From Catellatospora sp. TT07R-123 (lineage in GTDB: Bacteria; Actinomycetota; Actinomycetes; Mycobacteriales; Micromonosporaceae), in NCBI RefSeq assembly GCF_018327705.1, contig NZ_BNEM01000002.1:3658001-3722000 (forward strand): a stretch of 64,000 nt of DNA, read 5' to 3'. This document shows, in pieces, positions 19,001-26,753 of the stretch (position 1 is its first letter; each line of letters begins with the position of its first letter). The translations under genes were made by a program, and so were the position numbers. Under the pieces are notes generated by a model. It ran no database searches. It saw nothing but the letters and a program-made list of their open reading frames with translations, and was not told the DNA's origin.

Positions 19001-21159
19001 CAGGTCAGCCCGGCGCGCAGCACCAGCTCGTTGAAGCCGTCGACCTCCGCCTCGCGCCGCCACGCGGCCGCGAACGCGTTCTCCACGTGGGCGCGCACCT
19101 CGGCCAGGTCGCGGGCCCCGGCGGGCAGTTGCAGGCCGAAGTCGTAGACGTACATGTTGGCGTCGCCGCGGCGCACCTCGTACGGCCGCTCGTCGGTGAC
19201 CTGCACGCCGAGGGAGTGCAGCACCGGCAGCACCGCCGACAGCAGCATCGGCTCGCCCTGGCGGTACACCTTGAACCGCACGTCGTTGCCGGGGCCGGTC
19301 CGCTCGACCGTGCTGCCCGTGCCGGCGGTGAACTTGCGCCGGAACAGGTGCATCTCCAGCTGGCCGGGCTCCTCCAGCAGCTCCAGCTTGGCCAGGTCCT
19401 GGACCGCCTCGTACGGCAGGTGCCCGTCCTTGTACGTCTCCGGCAGCGCGTCGGTGTACCGCGCCGCCAGCGACTTGGCCTGCTCATCGCCGATCTTGCG
19501 CTCCAGCACCAGCCGGAAGTCGTCGTCCCAGTTGCGGGTGGCGTCGCCGAGCTGCTCGGCCAGCACGTCGGCGTCGATCTCGCCGGGCGGGTTGGCCGGG
19601 TCGGTGCGCACGATGAAGTGCACCCGGGCGAGGTTCGACTCGCTGACGCGGGTGGTGTAGTCCACGCCGACGCCGTTCAGCTCGCGCAGCAGGATCTCCT
19701 GCATGGCCAGCCGGTGCACGGTGGTGAACCGGTCGCGGGGCAGGAAGATCAGGCAGGAGATGAACCGGCCGTACCCGTCGCGGCGCAGGAACAGCCGCAG
19801 CTGTCGGCGCCCGGCCATGCGCAGCACGCCCGTGACCGCGTGGTACAGGTCCTCGGTGGCGATCTGGAACAGCTCGTCGCGCGGGTAGGTCTCCATGATC
19901 TCCAGCAGGTCCTTGCCGGAGTGGCTCCGGGCCGACAGGCCCGAGCGCTCCAGCACGTTGTCGACCTTGCGCCGGATCACCGGCAGCTGCCGCACGCTGG
20001 TGCGGTAGGCCGCCGAGGAGAACAGGCCCAGGAAACGCCGCTCGCCGCTGACGTTGCCGTCGGCGGCGAACGTCTTGAAGCCCAGGTAGTCCAGGTACGC
20101 CGAGCGGTGCACGGTCGAGCGCGAGTTGGCCTTGGTGATCACCAGCAGCCGCTTCTCCAGCGCCTTGTGCTGCGCCTCGGGCGTCATCGACTCCAGCGTG
20201 CGGGCGGTCGAGCCGTCGCCGCGCAGGATGCCCAGGCCGGTGTCGGGGACCGCCCGCATCAGATCCGTGCCGGCGCCCGCGCCGGGGACCTTGACCAGCT
20301 CGTACTCGCGGTAGCCGAGGAAGGTGAAGTGGTGGTCGGCCAGCCAGCGCAGCAGCTCGACGGAGTCGGTGATGTCGCGGTCGGGCACCGGCAGCTCGGC
20401 TCCGGCGATCTCGTCGGCCATCGACAGGGCCTTGGCCCGCATCTTCGGCCAGTCCTCCACCGCCCGCCGGACGTCGCCCAGCACCCGCTCCAGGTCGGCG
20501 CGCAGGTGCTCCAGCTCCGCGTCGTCGCGGATGGCGCCCACCTCGATGCGCATCCAGCTCTCGACCAGGTCGCCCGGGATCGCGTCGTCCGGCTCGACCT
20601 CGGCGCAGACCTCGGTCAGGTTGCCCTCGCCGTCGCGGCGCACCACCATCACCGGGTGCACCAGCAGCTGCACGTCCTTGCGGGCGCTCAGCGCCGCGGT
20701 GACCGAGTCGACCAGGAACGGCATGTCGTCGGTGACGATCTCGACCACGGTGTGGCGGGGGGCGTGCGACAGCGACAGGCGCAGCTTCAGCTCGCCGGGA
20801 CGGCGCCGCGAGGCCAGCTCGCGGTGTGCGCGGGCCGCCTCGACCAGCCGGGCCGGGGTCAGGTCGGCCAGTTCCTCGTCCGGGGCGAAGCGCCAGTAGC
20901 GCTGGACCAGCTGCGCCTCGGCCAGCCGCTCGTCGGTCAGGGCGGCAGCGTCGGGGCCGCCCGGTCCGCTGCCGGCCGCCGCCAGCGCGACCGCGGCCGC
21001 GATCAGCCGCTCGCTGTTCGGCAGGGGCTCGTCGAGCTCGGTGTCGTCCAGGTCGTCGGGCTGCGCCTGCGGCACACCCTCGATCCGGACGGTATCGCCG
21101 CTCGCTCCCGCCGCCACTTCCGGTACGGTGCCGCCGTCGACTCGGCCGCCAGACTCCAT
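16066..21159 (-). CDS. gdh: NAD-specific glutamate dehydrogenase, large (180 kDa) type
   Basis: 1697 residues, in the range of the 1550-1700-residue GDH180 class. ACT-like and helical N-terminal regions lead to the catalytic core, where GGLRWSDRRDDFRTEILGL and VPVGAKGGFVL contain the substrate lysine region, and VVGVGDMSGDVFGNGMLLS leads into the NAD-binding domain. It oxidatively deaminates glutamate to 2-oxoglutarate with NAD+. ATG 21159 has GGGGAG upstream; a GTG at 21183 is less likely. An in-frame insertion built from a 33-bp tandem duplication (18011-18076) adds about 22 residues between HFREL and DTQTEDF, a place where homologues have a short connector. Monocistronic, with convergent nagZ downstream and a penicillin-binding protein gene divergent upstream. 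Confidence 0.95.
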   Translation of the reverse strand: MESGGRVDGGTVPEVAAGASGDTVRIEGVPQAQPDDLDDTELDEPLPNSERLIAAAVALAAAGSGPGGPDAAALTDERLAEAQLVQRYWRFAPDEELADLTPARLVEAARAHRELASRRRPGELKLRLSLSHAPRHTVVEIVTDDMPFLVDSVTAALSARKDVQLLVHPVMVVRRDGEGNLTEVCAEVEPDDAIPGDLVESWMRIEVGAIRDDAELEHLRADLERVLGDVRRAVEDWPKMRAKALSMADEIAGAELPVPDRDITDSVELLRWLADHHFTFLGYREYELVKVPGAGAGTDLMRAVPDTGLGILRGDGSTARTLESMTPEAQHKALEKRLLVITKANSRSTVHRSAYLDYLGFKTFAADGNVSGERRFLGLFSSAAYRTSVRQLPVIRRKVDNVLERSGLSARSHSGKDLLEIMETYPRDELFQIATEDLYHAVTGVLRMAGRRQLRLFLRRDGYGRFISCLIFLPRDRFTTVHRLAMQEILLRELNGVGVDYTTRVSESNLARVHFIVRTDPANPPGEIDADVLAEQLGDATRNWDDDFRLVLERKIGDEQAKSLAARYTDALPETYKDGHLPYEAVQDLAKLELLEEPGQLEMHLFRRKFTAGTGSTVERTGPGNDVRFKVYRQGEPMLLSAVLPVLHSLGVQVTDERPYEVRRGDANMYVYDFGLQLPAGARDLAEVRAHVENAFAAAWRREAEVDGFNELVLRAGLTWRQVVVLRAYAKYLRQAGTVYAQESMEATFTTYPQLAAMLVALFETRFDPKLQLADTERSSQAKELVSAIGRQLESVASLDQDRILRSYLTLIQATLRTSFFQRGADGRPKSYVSFKLDPQAIPDLPAPRPKFEIFVYSPRFEGVHLRFGSVARGGLRWSDRRDDFRTEILGLVKAQMVKNAVIVPVGAKGGFVLKQAPAVTDRDALQAEGVACYRRFISALLDITDNLDAGKVVPPVDVIRHDGDDPYLVVAADKGTATFSDIANEISASYGFWLGDAFASGGSAGYDHKKMGITARGAWESVKRHFRELATGSGEHGRELAAGSGGHGRGVGHDTQTEDFTVVGVGDMSGDVFGNGMLLSAHIRLVAAFDHRHIFLDPDPDAASSFAERRRMFDLPRSSWADYNPELISAGGGVHPRTAKSIPITAQVRAALGLAETVTAMSPPELMKAILLAPVDLLWNGGIGTYVKATTESHADVGDKANDAIRVNGAHLRCRVVGEGGNLGLTQAGRIEYARKGAQGAGGHIFTDFIDNSAGVDCSDHEVNIKILLGADTSLSLTARNELLASMTDEVAALVLRDNYGQARALGNARSQTLSLLPVHRRVLTELERAGKIDRALEGLPTDEELVVRGENGQGLSTPEFAVLMAYVKISLEEQIVSSDLPDDPWTAQTLAGYFPAPLRGMTKEMAEHRLRREIVTTVLVNETVNRGGTTFVHRAVEETGSTVAEVLRAFEIVWEVFGLAELWEAVEATDNLIPTAAQTETYLKARRLMDRAVRWLIQNRRSPLDVPAEIARFKPGVTALMPRLSSLFRGAEHEAMKAHEAELVELGAPADLAEWGARTLYSFGLLDVVEVAADTGRDLEEVAGVYFALSERFRVDDLLTKISLLPRDDRWQTLARMALRYDLYAALAALTKEVLAATPVGTAPQDRVQHWEQANATATAQARKSIAELDEVKVDLAPLSVLLRQIRTLVRTAAA
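18011..18076. repeat. 33-bp tandem duplication inside gdh
   Basis: 18011-18043 and 18044-18076 match at 28 of 33 positions and encode, on the minus strand, ELATGSGEHGR followed by ELAAGSGGHGR. The unit length preserves the reading frame. Confidence 0.85.
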
Positions 21160-21349
21160 GGAAAGCCACTCCCCTTCGCCCACGACGCTGTGGGTCGCTG
21201 GTGGGACGGGCCGTGAGGGGCCGTCCCGTCGTCTCCCCCAGCCTAATCAGCCTCGCCGTCCAGGATCTCGCACGGGTGCCGCCGACACGTGAACGAAGGC
21301 AGTCCAGTCTTGGACACCACGGCCACTCCTACCGCCGGTACGACTGCGG

Positions 21350-21355
21350 CAGAAT
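21350..21355 (+). promoter_or_regulatory. -10 box CAGAAT of penicillin-binding protein gene
   Basis: CAGAAT lies exactly six bases before ATG 21362 and no ribosome-binding site is present, so the mRNA is probably leaderless. Confidence 0.5.
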
Positions 21356-21361
21356 GCCGAC

Positions 21362-23275
21362 ATGGCCCTTCGCGTGACCGCACGCCCCAAGATCATTCTC
21401 TCTCTGCTGTCCTTGACGCTGCTCTTTCCCGCACTCGCCGCCTGCTCGGAGGAGGCCGGTCCGGCACCGATGCTGGACGCCTTCCTCGCCGGGTGGCCCA
21501 AGACCACCTTCGAGAATGTGAACTTCGTCAAGGCCAGCGGCGAGCGGCTGGACCCCGCGGCGGTGGGCACCGAACTGCGGGCGCTGGAGGGCACCCTCGC
21601 GCAGACCCCGCCCACGGTGACCAAGAAGTCCGACCCGGTGATCAGCGCCGAGCTCGCCACCGCCGAGGTGGCCGTCAAGCAGCCGCTGCCCAACGGCACC
21701 ACCTGGGAATACACCACCACCGTGCGCATGTCGAAGGCCAAGGACGCCTGGCGGGTGATCTGGGAGCCCGCCGTGGTGCACCCGAAGCTCACCTTCGGCG
21801 ACGCCCTGACCGTGCGGCGGATCGCGCCGGTGCGGGCCGGGGTGCTCGACGGGGCGGGCGAGCCGATCGTCAAGCCGCGTCCGGTGGTCGTGGTCGGCGT
21901 GCAGCCGCGCGACGTCAAGGACCTGGACCAGCTGGTCAAGGACCTGGACGACATCCTGAAGGGCGCGAAGGTCGACGTGAGCGTGGCCGACCTGGCCACC
22001 AAGGTCAAGGCGGCCCAGCCGACCGCGTTCGTCGAGGTGGTGCCGCTGCGGCGGGAGGCGTACGACCCGATCCGGGACAAGCTGCGCGCGCTGCCGGGCG
22101 CCGTGTTCCGCGAGGAGCAGTGGCTGCTGTCGCCGACGCGCACCTTCGCCCGCGCGCTGCTGGGCACGGTCGGGCCGGTGACCAAGGAGATCATGGATGC
22201 CAAGCCGACCGTGTACGCCATGGGCGACCAGGCGGGCCTGGGCGGCATGCAGCGCCAGTACGACGACCTGCTGCACGGCACCGCCGGGATCAAGGTCGTG
22301 GTCTCCCGCAAGGCCGCCGACGGCACCACCCAGGACGAGGCCGTCTACACGGTCGAGGCCAAGAACGGCACGCCGCTGAAGACCACGCTCGACCAGGCCG
22401 CCCAGATCGCCGCCGAGAAGGCCGTGGCCACGGTGAAGCAGCGCAGCGCGCTGGTCGCGATCCGGGTCAGCGACGGGAAGATCATCGCGGTGGCCAACAG
22501 CGGCGACGAGAACCTGGCCTTCAACGCCCAGGTGCCGCCGGGCTCCACCTTCAAGACCATCACCGCGTACGCGCTGCTGGATGCGGGCAAGGTCACCCCG
22601 ACCACCCTCGTGAACTGCCCGAAGTTCATCACCGTCGACGGGCGCCAGTTCAAGAACTCGCACTTCCTGGAGCTGGGCAACGTCCAGTTCCACGTCGACT
22701 ACGCCAAGTCCTGCAACACCGCGTTCGCCTCGCTCGCCCCGCAGCTGGGCCCGGACGGGCTGGCCACCGCCGCCGCCACGCTCGGCCTGGGCCAGGCCTG
22801 GGACCTGGGCACGCCCGCGTTCACCGGCAAGGTGTCGGCCAACGGGTCGGCCACCGAGCAGGCCGCGGCCGCGTTCGGCCAGGGCCAGACCATCGTCAGC
22901 CCGGTCGCCATGGCCGGGGTCGCGGCGGCGGTCGCCCGCGGCCAGTGGAAGCAGCCGGTCCTGCTGCTCGACCCCGCCCCGGCCAAGCCCGCCGCCGACG
23001 GCGCGCCGCTGAAGGACGCCGTGCTGGCCGCGCTGCGGCCGATGATGCGCGAGGTGGTCACCGACGGCACGGCGACGCTGCTCAAGGACGTCCCCGGCGG
23101 CCCGGTGCAGGGCAAGACCGGCACCGCCGAGTACGACGACAACCCCGACCACAGCCACGCCTGGTTCATCGGATGGCAGGGCGACATCGCGTTCGCGGTG
23201 TTCGTCGAGGCGGGCTACCGCCCGTCCGACACCGCCGTGCCGATCACGGAGGCGTTCCTGCGCGGCCTGCGCTGA
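21362..23275 (+). CDS. Lipoprotein class B penicillin-binding protein with NTF2-like N-terminal domain
   Basis: 637 residues. The N-terminus has a hydrophobic segment ending in the lipobox LAAC, an unusual lipid anchor for a transpeptidase. Residues about 30-140 look like the NTF2-like MecA N-terminal domain, followed by a PBP-dimerisation domain and the transpeptidase domain. Catalytic motifs are intact: SxxK in GSTFKT near residue 395, SxN in KSCNTAF near 450, and KTG in QGKTGTAE near 584. It should cross-link peptidoglycan outside the membrane; MecA-like architecture is often associated with low beta-lactam affinity, which is untested here. It ends in a strong intrinsic hairpin. Confidence 0.9.
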   Translation: MALRVTARPKIILSLLSLTLLFPALAACSEEAGPAPMLDAFLAGWPKTTFENVNFVKASGERLDPAAVGTELRALEGTLAQTPPTVTKKSDPVISAELATAEVAVKQPLPNGTTWEYTTTVRMSKAKDAWRVIWEPAVVHPKLTFGDALTVRRIAPVRAGVLDGAGEPIVKPRPVVVVGVQPRDVKDLDQLVKDLDDILKGAKVDVSVADLATKVKAAQPTAFVEVVPLRREAYDPIRDKLRALPGAVFREEQWLLSPTRTFARALLGTVGPVTKEIMDAKPTVYAMGDQAGLGGMQRQYDDLLHGTAGIKVVVSRKAADGTTQDEAVYTVEAKNGTPLKTTLDQAAQIAAEKAVATVKQRSALVAIRVSDGKIIAVANSGDENLAFNAQVPPGSTFKTITAYALLDAGKVTPTTLVNCPKFITVDGRQFKNSHFLELGNVQFHVDYAKSCNTAFASLAPQLGPDGLATAAATLGLGQAWDLGTPAFTGKVSANGSATEQAAAAFGQGQTIVSPVAMAGVAAAVARGQWKQPVLLLDPAPAKPAADGAPLKDAVLAALRPMMREVVTDGTATLLKDVPGGPVQGKTGTAEYDDNPDHSHAWFIGWQGDIAFAVFVEAGYRPSDTAVPITEAFLRGLR

Positions 23276-23292
23276 CGGGTCCCGCTTACGAC

Positions 23293-23327
23293 GATGGGCA
23301 GGCGGTCTGGCGGACCGCCTGCCCATC
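23293..23327 (+). terminator. Intrinsic terminator hairpin after PBP gene
   Basis: A perfect 15-bp stem (GATGGGCAGGCGGTC, 23293-23307, and 23313-23327) with a 5-base loop starts 17 bases after the PBP stop codon. A weak T-containing stretch (TCATCTCTAT) follows. Confidence 0.85.
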
Positions 23328-23436
23328 GCGTCATCTCTATCGTGACGCGGCAACCCGCTCGTGAGCGGTCAGCCGCGCGCCCGCGTCATCGCCATCCGGC
23401 CCGCGTCGGGGCGGCCGTGCCGGCGATGCCGCCCGA

Positions 23437-23766
23437 CTACGCCGGGAACAGGTCGAACCCCTTGTCCGTCACCGTGGTGCCCGAGGGGCAGGTGCCGAAC
23501 GAACCCCGCTGGTCGCCGGCCCACCGGGTCACCCCGGGCTTGAAGTCGCCGTTGGAGCAGTAGACCCAGAAGCGGTAGCTGTCCGGGCCGTTGCCGTCGA
23601 TGATGCCGCCGAATTTCGTCGAGGTGTCGACGGTGACGTGGACCGTGCCGTACCACTGCGGGGTGACGTTCGCGGCGGCAGCGGGGGCGGCCGAGACGGC
23701 CAGCACGCTGGCCGCACCAGCGACGGTCAGGGCGGCCTTGGCCGCGATCTTCGTGAACACTTTCAT
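23437..23766 (-). CDS. Small secreted protein of unknown function
   Basis: 109 residues. A 32-residue signal peptide (MKVFTKIAAKAALTVAGAAS, ending in AAPAAAA) is followed by a mature part of about 77 residues rich in Gly, Thr and aromatic residues, with two cysteines (VYCSNGDF, FGTCPSG) that could form one disulfide. No family was recognised. ATG 23766 sits directly after GGGAGGAA; the upstream open frame has no signal-peptide character. It stands alone, with convergent PBP gene downstream and a 386-bp gene-free region upstream. Confidence 0.75.
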   Translation of the reverse strand: MKVFTKIAAKAALTVAGAASVLAVSAAPAAAANVTPQWYGTVHVTVDTSTKFGGIIDGNGPDSYRFWVYCSNGDFKPGVTRWAGDQRGSFGTCPSGTTVTDKGFDLFPA

Positions 23767-24092
23767 TTCCTCCCGTGATGTGAACCGAGTTGGACGCCCA
23801 GGGCACACGGGAGCCGCGCCATGCCGGCATGGCGCCGAAGCCCCCCGTGAGCTTCTGGATCCGTCCGTTGTGGATCGATCCGTGGTCGACATTAATGGGA
23901 GATCGCGAATCTGTGGGGGCAGCGAGCTCGCCGCGCCCCCTCCACAATGGAGTGATCGTCCGAAGCGCCTACCCATAGTGAGCATCGCGGCGAATATGGA
24001 TCGGTAGGGACTACCCTTTCCGGCTTTTTGTTGTCACACCGGATACGCACGGCGATACATCACGGTCAGGTAACAACCAGGCAGACCAGACA
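23767..24092. other. Gene-free upstream region of the small secreted protein
   Basis: No plausible gene here on either strand. It includes a GTAG-rich small dyad GGTAG-GGA-CTACC (24002-24014) followed by TTTCCGGCTTTTTGTTG, which is T-rich on the plus strand. Promoter elements for the secreted-protein gene should be here, but no convincing -35/-10 pair stands out. Confidence 0.4.
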
Positions 24093-24134
24093 AACGGCGG
24101 TGCCGCGGACGGGTTTGTCCGGGGCACCGCCGTT
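24093..24134 (-). terminator. Intrinsic terminator of the GT-C gene
   Basis: A 12-bp perfect outer stem (AACGGCGGTGCC, 24093-24104, with 24123-24134) continues after one mismatch into CGGAC/GTCCG with a GGGTTT loop. It lies 18 bases past the GT-C stop, and the minus-strand continuation TTTGTCTGG is mildly T-rich. Confidence 0.8.
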
Positions 24135-24152
24135 CGAAGCAGGCTGTACCGA

Positions 24153-25724
24153 TCAGGGCTGTGCCGGGGCGGGATAGACCCGGTAGCCGCCGGTCTCGAA
24201 CACGGGCGGCCCGGCCTGCTGCGCCAGCTTCACGTCCAGCGCGCTGCCCGCCTCGGCCACCCAGGCCTGCGGCCGCTCGTGCCAGTACGACGGGTAGCGG
24301 TTGAGACCCTGGTTCAGGTCGTCGCCGACGACGCCGCAGAGCACCTTCTCGTCGCTGAGGTAGCTGATCCAGTTGCAGGTCCAGTAGCCGGCGTGCACGT
24401 AGCTGTACCCCCTGTCCCGCAACCCGGCCAGCAGCGCGGCGTTGTCGTCGCGCATGCGGCCGTAGTCCCCGGTCACCTCCAGCAGGCTCGCCGAAGCGGC
24501 CAGCATGGTCAGCGCCAGGGCCGCCACCGGCACCGCCGCGAGGGCACCGCGCGCACCGCCGAGGCGCACCCGCCGCCACAGCGGCCAGAGCGCGGCGGGC
24601 AGCACCAGCAGCAGCACCGCCAGGTAGCGGGCGCTCTCGATCGGCGTGTCCGCCGCAGCGGGGCTGCGCACGTAGCTGAGCAGGCTGAGCAGGCCGGCGC
24701 CGAGCAGCACCAGGCTCATCGCGTCGCGCGCCCAGTCGTCCCGGTCCTCGGCGGACACCGGCCCGGCCCCGGCCGCGCGACGCGCCGCAGCCCGGCGGCG
24801 CAGGGCGGACACCGCCATGACCAGCGCCACCACGACCAGCGCCAGGAACACCGGCGACCACCACAGCGACCACGCCTCGCACCGGCCGGGCGCGCACAGG
24901 CCCATGCCGAGCGGGACGCTCAGCCACACGCCGCCGACCAACCGCTCCCACAGCGAGGCGTCGCTGCCCGCGCCGTTGAGCCCGAGGAACACCGAGACGG
25001 AGTTCTGCGCCAGCGGGGCGGTGAGGTTGTCCACCAGCAGTGGGGCGAGGCCCACGACGAAACCGGCGGCCGCGGACAGGGCACGGCGCGCGGTGAACAC
25101 CTTCGCGGCGATGAGCAGCACCAGCGCACCGAGCAGGAACGGCGCGGGCAGCCAGTGGTTCCAGGCGATCAGGCCGAACAGCAGGCCCCAGCCCGCGTAC
25201 GCGACCGGCCGCTCCCACCGCCGCGTGGCCAGCAGCCAGGTGATCAGGAGCAGCCCGAGCACCATCGCCGGCGTCTCCGGATACCCGCCCCCGGCGATGA
25301 GCTGGTTCTTGACCGTGCGGTCCGCGCCGAAGGCGAGCAGGGCGACGGTCAGCACCGCCAGGCCGGGCGAGTACACCCGGCGCACGAAGACGAAGGCCAG
25401 CACGAGGTAGGCGGCGTACAGGGCGAGGGTGACGATCCGCAGGGCGGTCACCGTCGGGCCGAGCAGCAGCACCAGCGGCGCGGCGAGGTATGCCTCGATC
25501 GTGCCCATGTAGTGCTGGCCGTAGAAGTAGACCGGCAGCCCGCGCCCGGCGCCGATGTGCAGCGCGGCCAGGCCCATCGTCGCCTCGTCGCTGTTGGTCG
25601 GCGGGGTGCCCGCGCCGGACAGCCACCACCGCCAGAGCAGGCCGAGCAGCCCGAAGAAAGCGGCCAACAGGCTATAACGCTTCCATTGCCACGATTTATG
25701 ACGCACGGGCAACGAGTCTCCCAT
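24153..25724 (-). CDS. Polytopic GT-C-fold glycosyltransferase-like membrane protein
   Basis: 523 residues with about 10-12 membrane segments. After the first helix, TNSDEATMGLAALHI places an Asp-Glu pair in the first external loop, the position of the catalytic acid in GT-C enzymes such as PMT/ArnT. A C-terminal external domain of about 100 residues has CNWISYLSDEKVLCGV. It probably transfers a sugar from a lipid-phosphate donor to an exported acceptor; donor and acceptor are unknown. ATG 25724 is used, although TTG 25712 with GGGAGA upstream is a credible alternative. A terminator follows directly. Confidence 0.75.
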   Translation of the reverse strand: MGDSLPVRHKSWQWKRYSLLAAFFGLLGLLWRWWLSGAGTPPTNSDEATMGLAALHIGAGRGLPVYFYGQHYMGTIEAYLAAPLVLLLGPTVTALRIVTLALYAAYLVLAFVFVRRVYSPGLAVLTVALLAFGADRTVKNQLIAGGGYPETPAMVLGLLLITWLLATRRWERPVAYAGWGLLFGLIAWNHWLPAPFLLGALVLLIAAKVFTARRALSAAAGFVVGLAPLLVDNLTAPLAQNSVSVFLGLNGAGSDASLWERLVGGVWLSVPLGMGLCAPGRCEAWSLWWSPVFLALVVVALVMAVSALRRRAAARRAAGAGPVSAEDRDDWARDAMSLVLLGAGLLSLLSYVRSPAAADTPIESARYLAVLLLVLPAALWPLWRRVRLGGARGALAAVPVAALALTMLAASASLLEVTGDYGRMRDDNAALLAGLRDRGYSYVHAGYWTCNWISYLSDEKVLCGVVGDDLNQGLNRYPSYWHERPQAWVAEAGSALDVKLAQQAGPPVFETGGYRVYPAPAQP

Positions 25725-25778
25725 AGACGCATCGACGGCGCGGCCCCTCCACAGCGGGGCCAGGCCGGCGCGGATCGA

Positions 25779-26186
25779 TCAGGCGGGGTCGGCGACCGGG
25801 CGGGCCGAGCGGCGCAGCCAGGCCAGACCGAGCACCGGCAGCACCAGCGGCAGGTAACCGTAACCCTCGCCGAAGCCCGACCACACCGTCTGGTCCGGGA
25901 AGTCCTGCGGCGCCAGCACGCTGAGCGTGCCGACCGCGAGCACGCCGACCAGCTCCACGCTGCAGCAGGCGACCGCCAGGCGGCGCCCGTGCGCGCCACC
26001 GCGCACCAGGCCCACCGTGGCGACGATGTAGATCACCGCGGCGACGGCGCTGAGCAGGTACGACACCGGCGCGTCGGCGAACTTGGTGATGATCTGCACG
26101 CTGGCGCGGGAGGTGGCCGCCACGGCGAACAGCCCGTAGACGAAGACGAGGACCCGGCCCAGGCCGCGGTTGAGGCCGTCAGACAC
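25779..26186 (-). CDS. Four-helix integral membrane protein
   Basis: 135 residues with four hydrophobic segments (for example VLVFVYGLFAVAATS and YLLSAVAAVIYIVATVGLV) and a loop QDFPDQTVWSGFGEGYGYLP before the last. No function recognised; similar small membrane proteins occur in other actinomycetes. GTG 26186 overlaps the 3' end of the preceding gene by 8 bases (GTGTCTGA), so the two are an operon and may form a complex. Confidence 0.7.
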   Translation of the reverse strand: MSDGLNRGLGRVLVFVYGLFAVAATSRASVQIITKFADAPVSYLLSAVAAVIYIVATVGLVRGGAHGRRLAVACCSVELVGVLAVGTLSVLAPQDFPDQTVWSGFGEGYGYLPLVLPVLGLAWLRRSARPVADPA

Positions 26187-26535
26187 CCCACACCTGCCCC
26201 AAGCGCAGGACGAGCACCGGCATGATCAGGGCGGCGACGCCGACGATCAGGCTGCCGAAGCGGGTGGGCTCCATCTTGCCGACGATCCAGGCGCCCGCGG
26301 GCAGCAGGGCCAGCGTCAGGCCGTACCCGATGAAGGTCGCGACCTCGCGCGGGCCGCTGCCGCCGATCCAGGTGACCACCGCGGCGGCCAGCAGCAGCAC
26401 CGCCACCGCGTTGACCGCGACGGTGCCGACGAACTGCACCCGGTCGGGTGCGCGGTCGCGCATCGTGGCGATCAGGGCGATCGCCGCGAGCAGCAGGGAG
26501 ACGACGGTCGTCACCGTGGCCAGGACATCGGACAT
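26179..26535 (-). CDS. Four-helix integral membrane protein
   Basis: 118 residues, four hydrophobic segments beginning MSDVLATVTTVVSLLLAAIA. No known domain was recognised. ATG 26535 is chosen over an in-frame upstream start because TAGGGT lies 7 bases before it, consistent with a leaderless transcript. First gene of a two-gene operon with the next membrane protein. Confidence 0.7.
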   Translation of the reverse strand: MSDVLATVTTVVSLLLAAIALIATMRDRAPDRVQFVGTVAVNAVAVLLLAAAVVTWIGGSGPREVATFIGYGLTLALLPAGAWIVGKMEPTRFGSLIVGVAALIMPVLVLRLGQVWGV

Positions 26536-26542
26536 GGCAGCC

Positions 26543-26548
26543 ACCCTA
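26543..26548 (-). promoter_or_regulatory. -10 box TAGGGT of the membrane-protein pair
   Basis: Minus-strand TAGGGT ends 7 bases before ATG 26535; no ribosome-binding site is present. Confidence 0.4.
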
Positions 26549-26615
26549 ACCCCCGCCCCCCGGACTCCCACCCCGACCGCCACGCGATGCCTCCCACGTC
26601 ACCCGAACCCAACCC

Positions 26616-26696
26616 CAAGATCAGCCAAGTTGCCGGGCAATCGGGGCAATGACCGGCCCAGATATGCCCGATTGCCCGGCAACTTGGCTGATCTTG
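26616..26696. repeat. Palindromic element, family B copy 1
   Basis: Perfect 30-bp arms at 26616-26645 and 26667-26696 (core CAAGTTGCCGGGCAATCGGG) with a 21-bp middle. It lies 58 bases past the stop of the arginase-family gene and upstream of the next minus-strand operon. A second copy is at 51699. Confidence 0.8.
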
Positions 26697-26753
26697 AACG
26701 GTCTCGACCGGCCTTGCCGATCTTGGTGCGCGCGGGGGCGGGGCGGGGCGCGG

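Noticed and set aside
15997..21216. Plus-strand frame of 1739 codons
   Set aside because: Antisense of gdh; contains no motif, while the minus strand has a full-length known enzyme.
21205..21235. GGGACGG/CCGTCCC hairpin before gdh
   Set aside because: Only 7 bp with an 11-base loop; in this GC-rich sequence it may be chance and its role is unclear.
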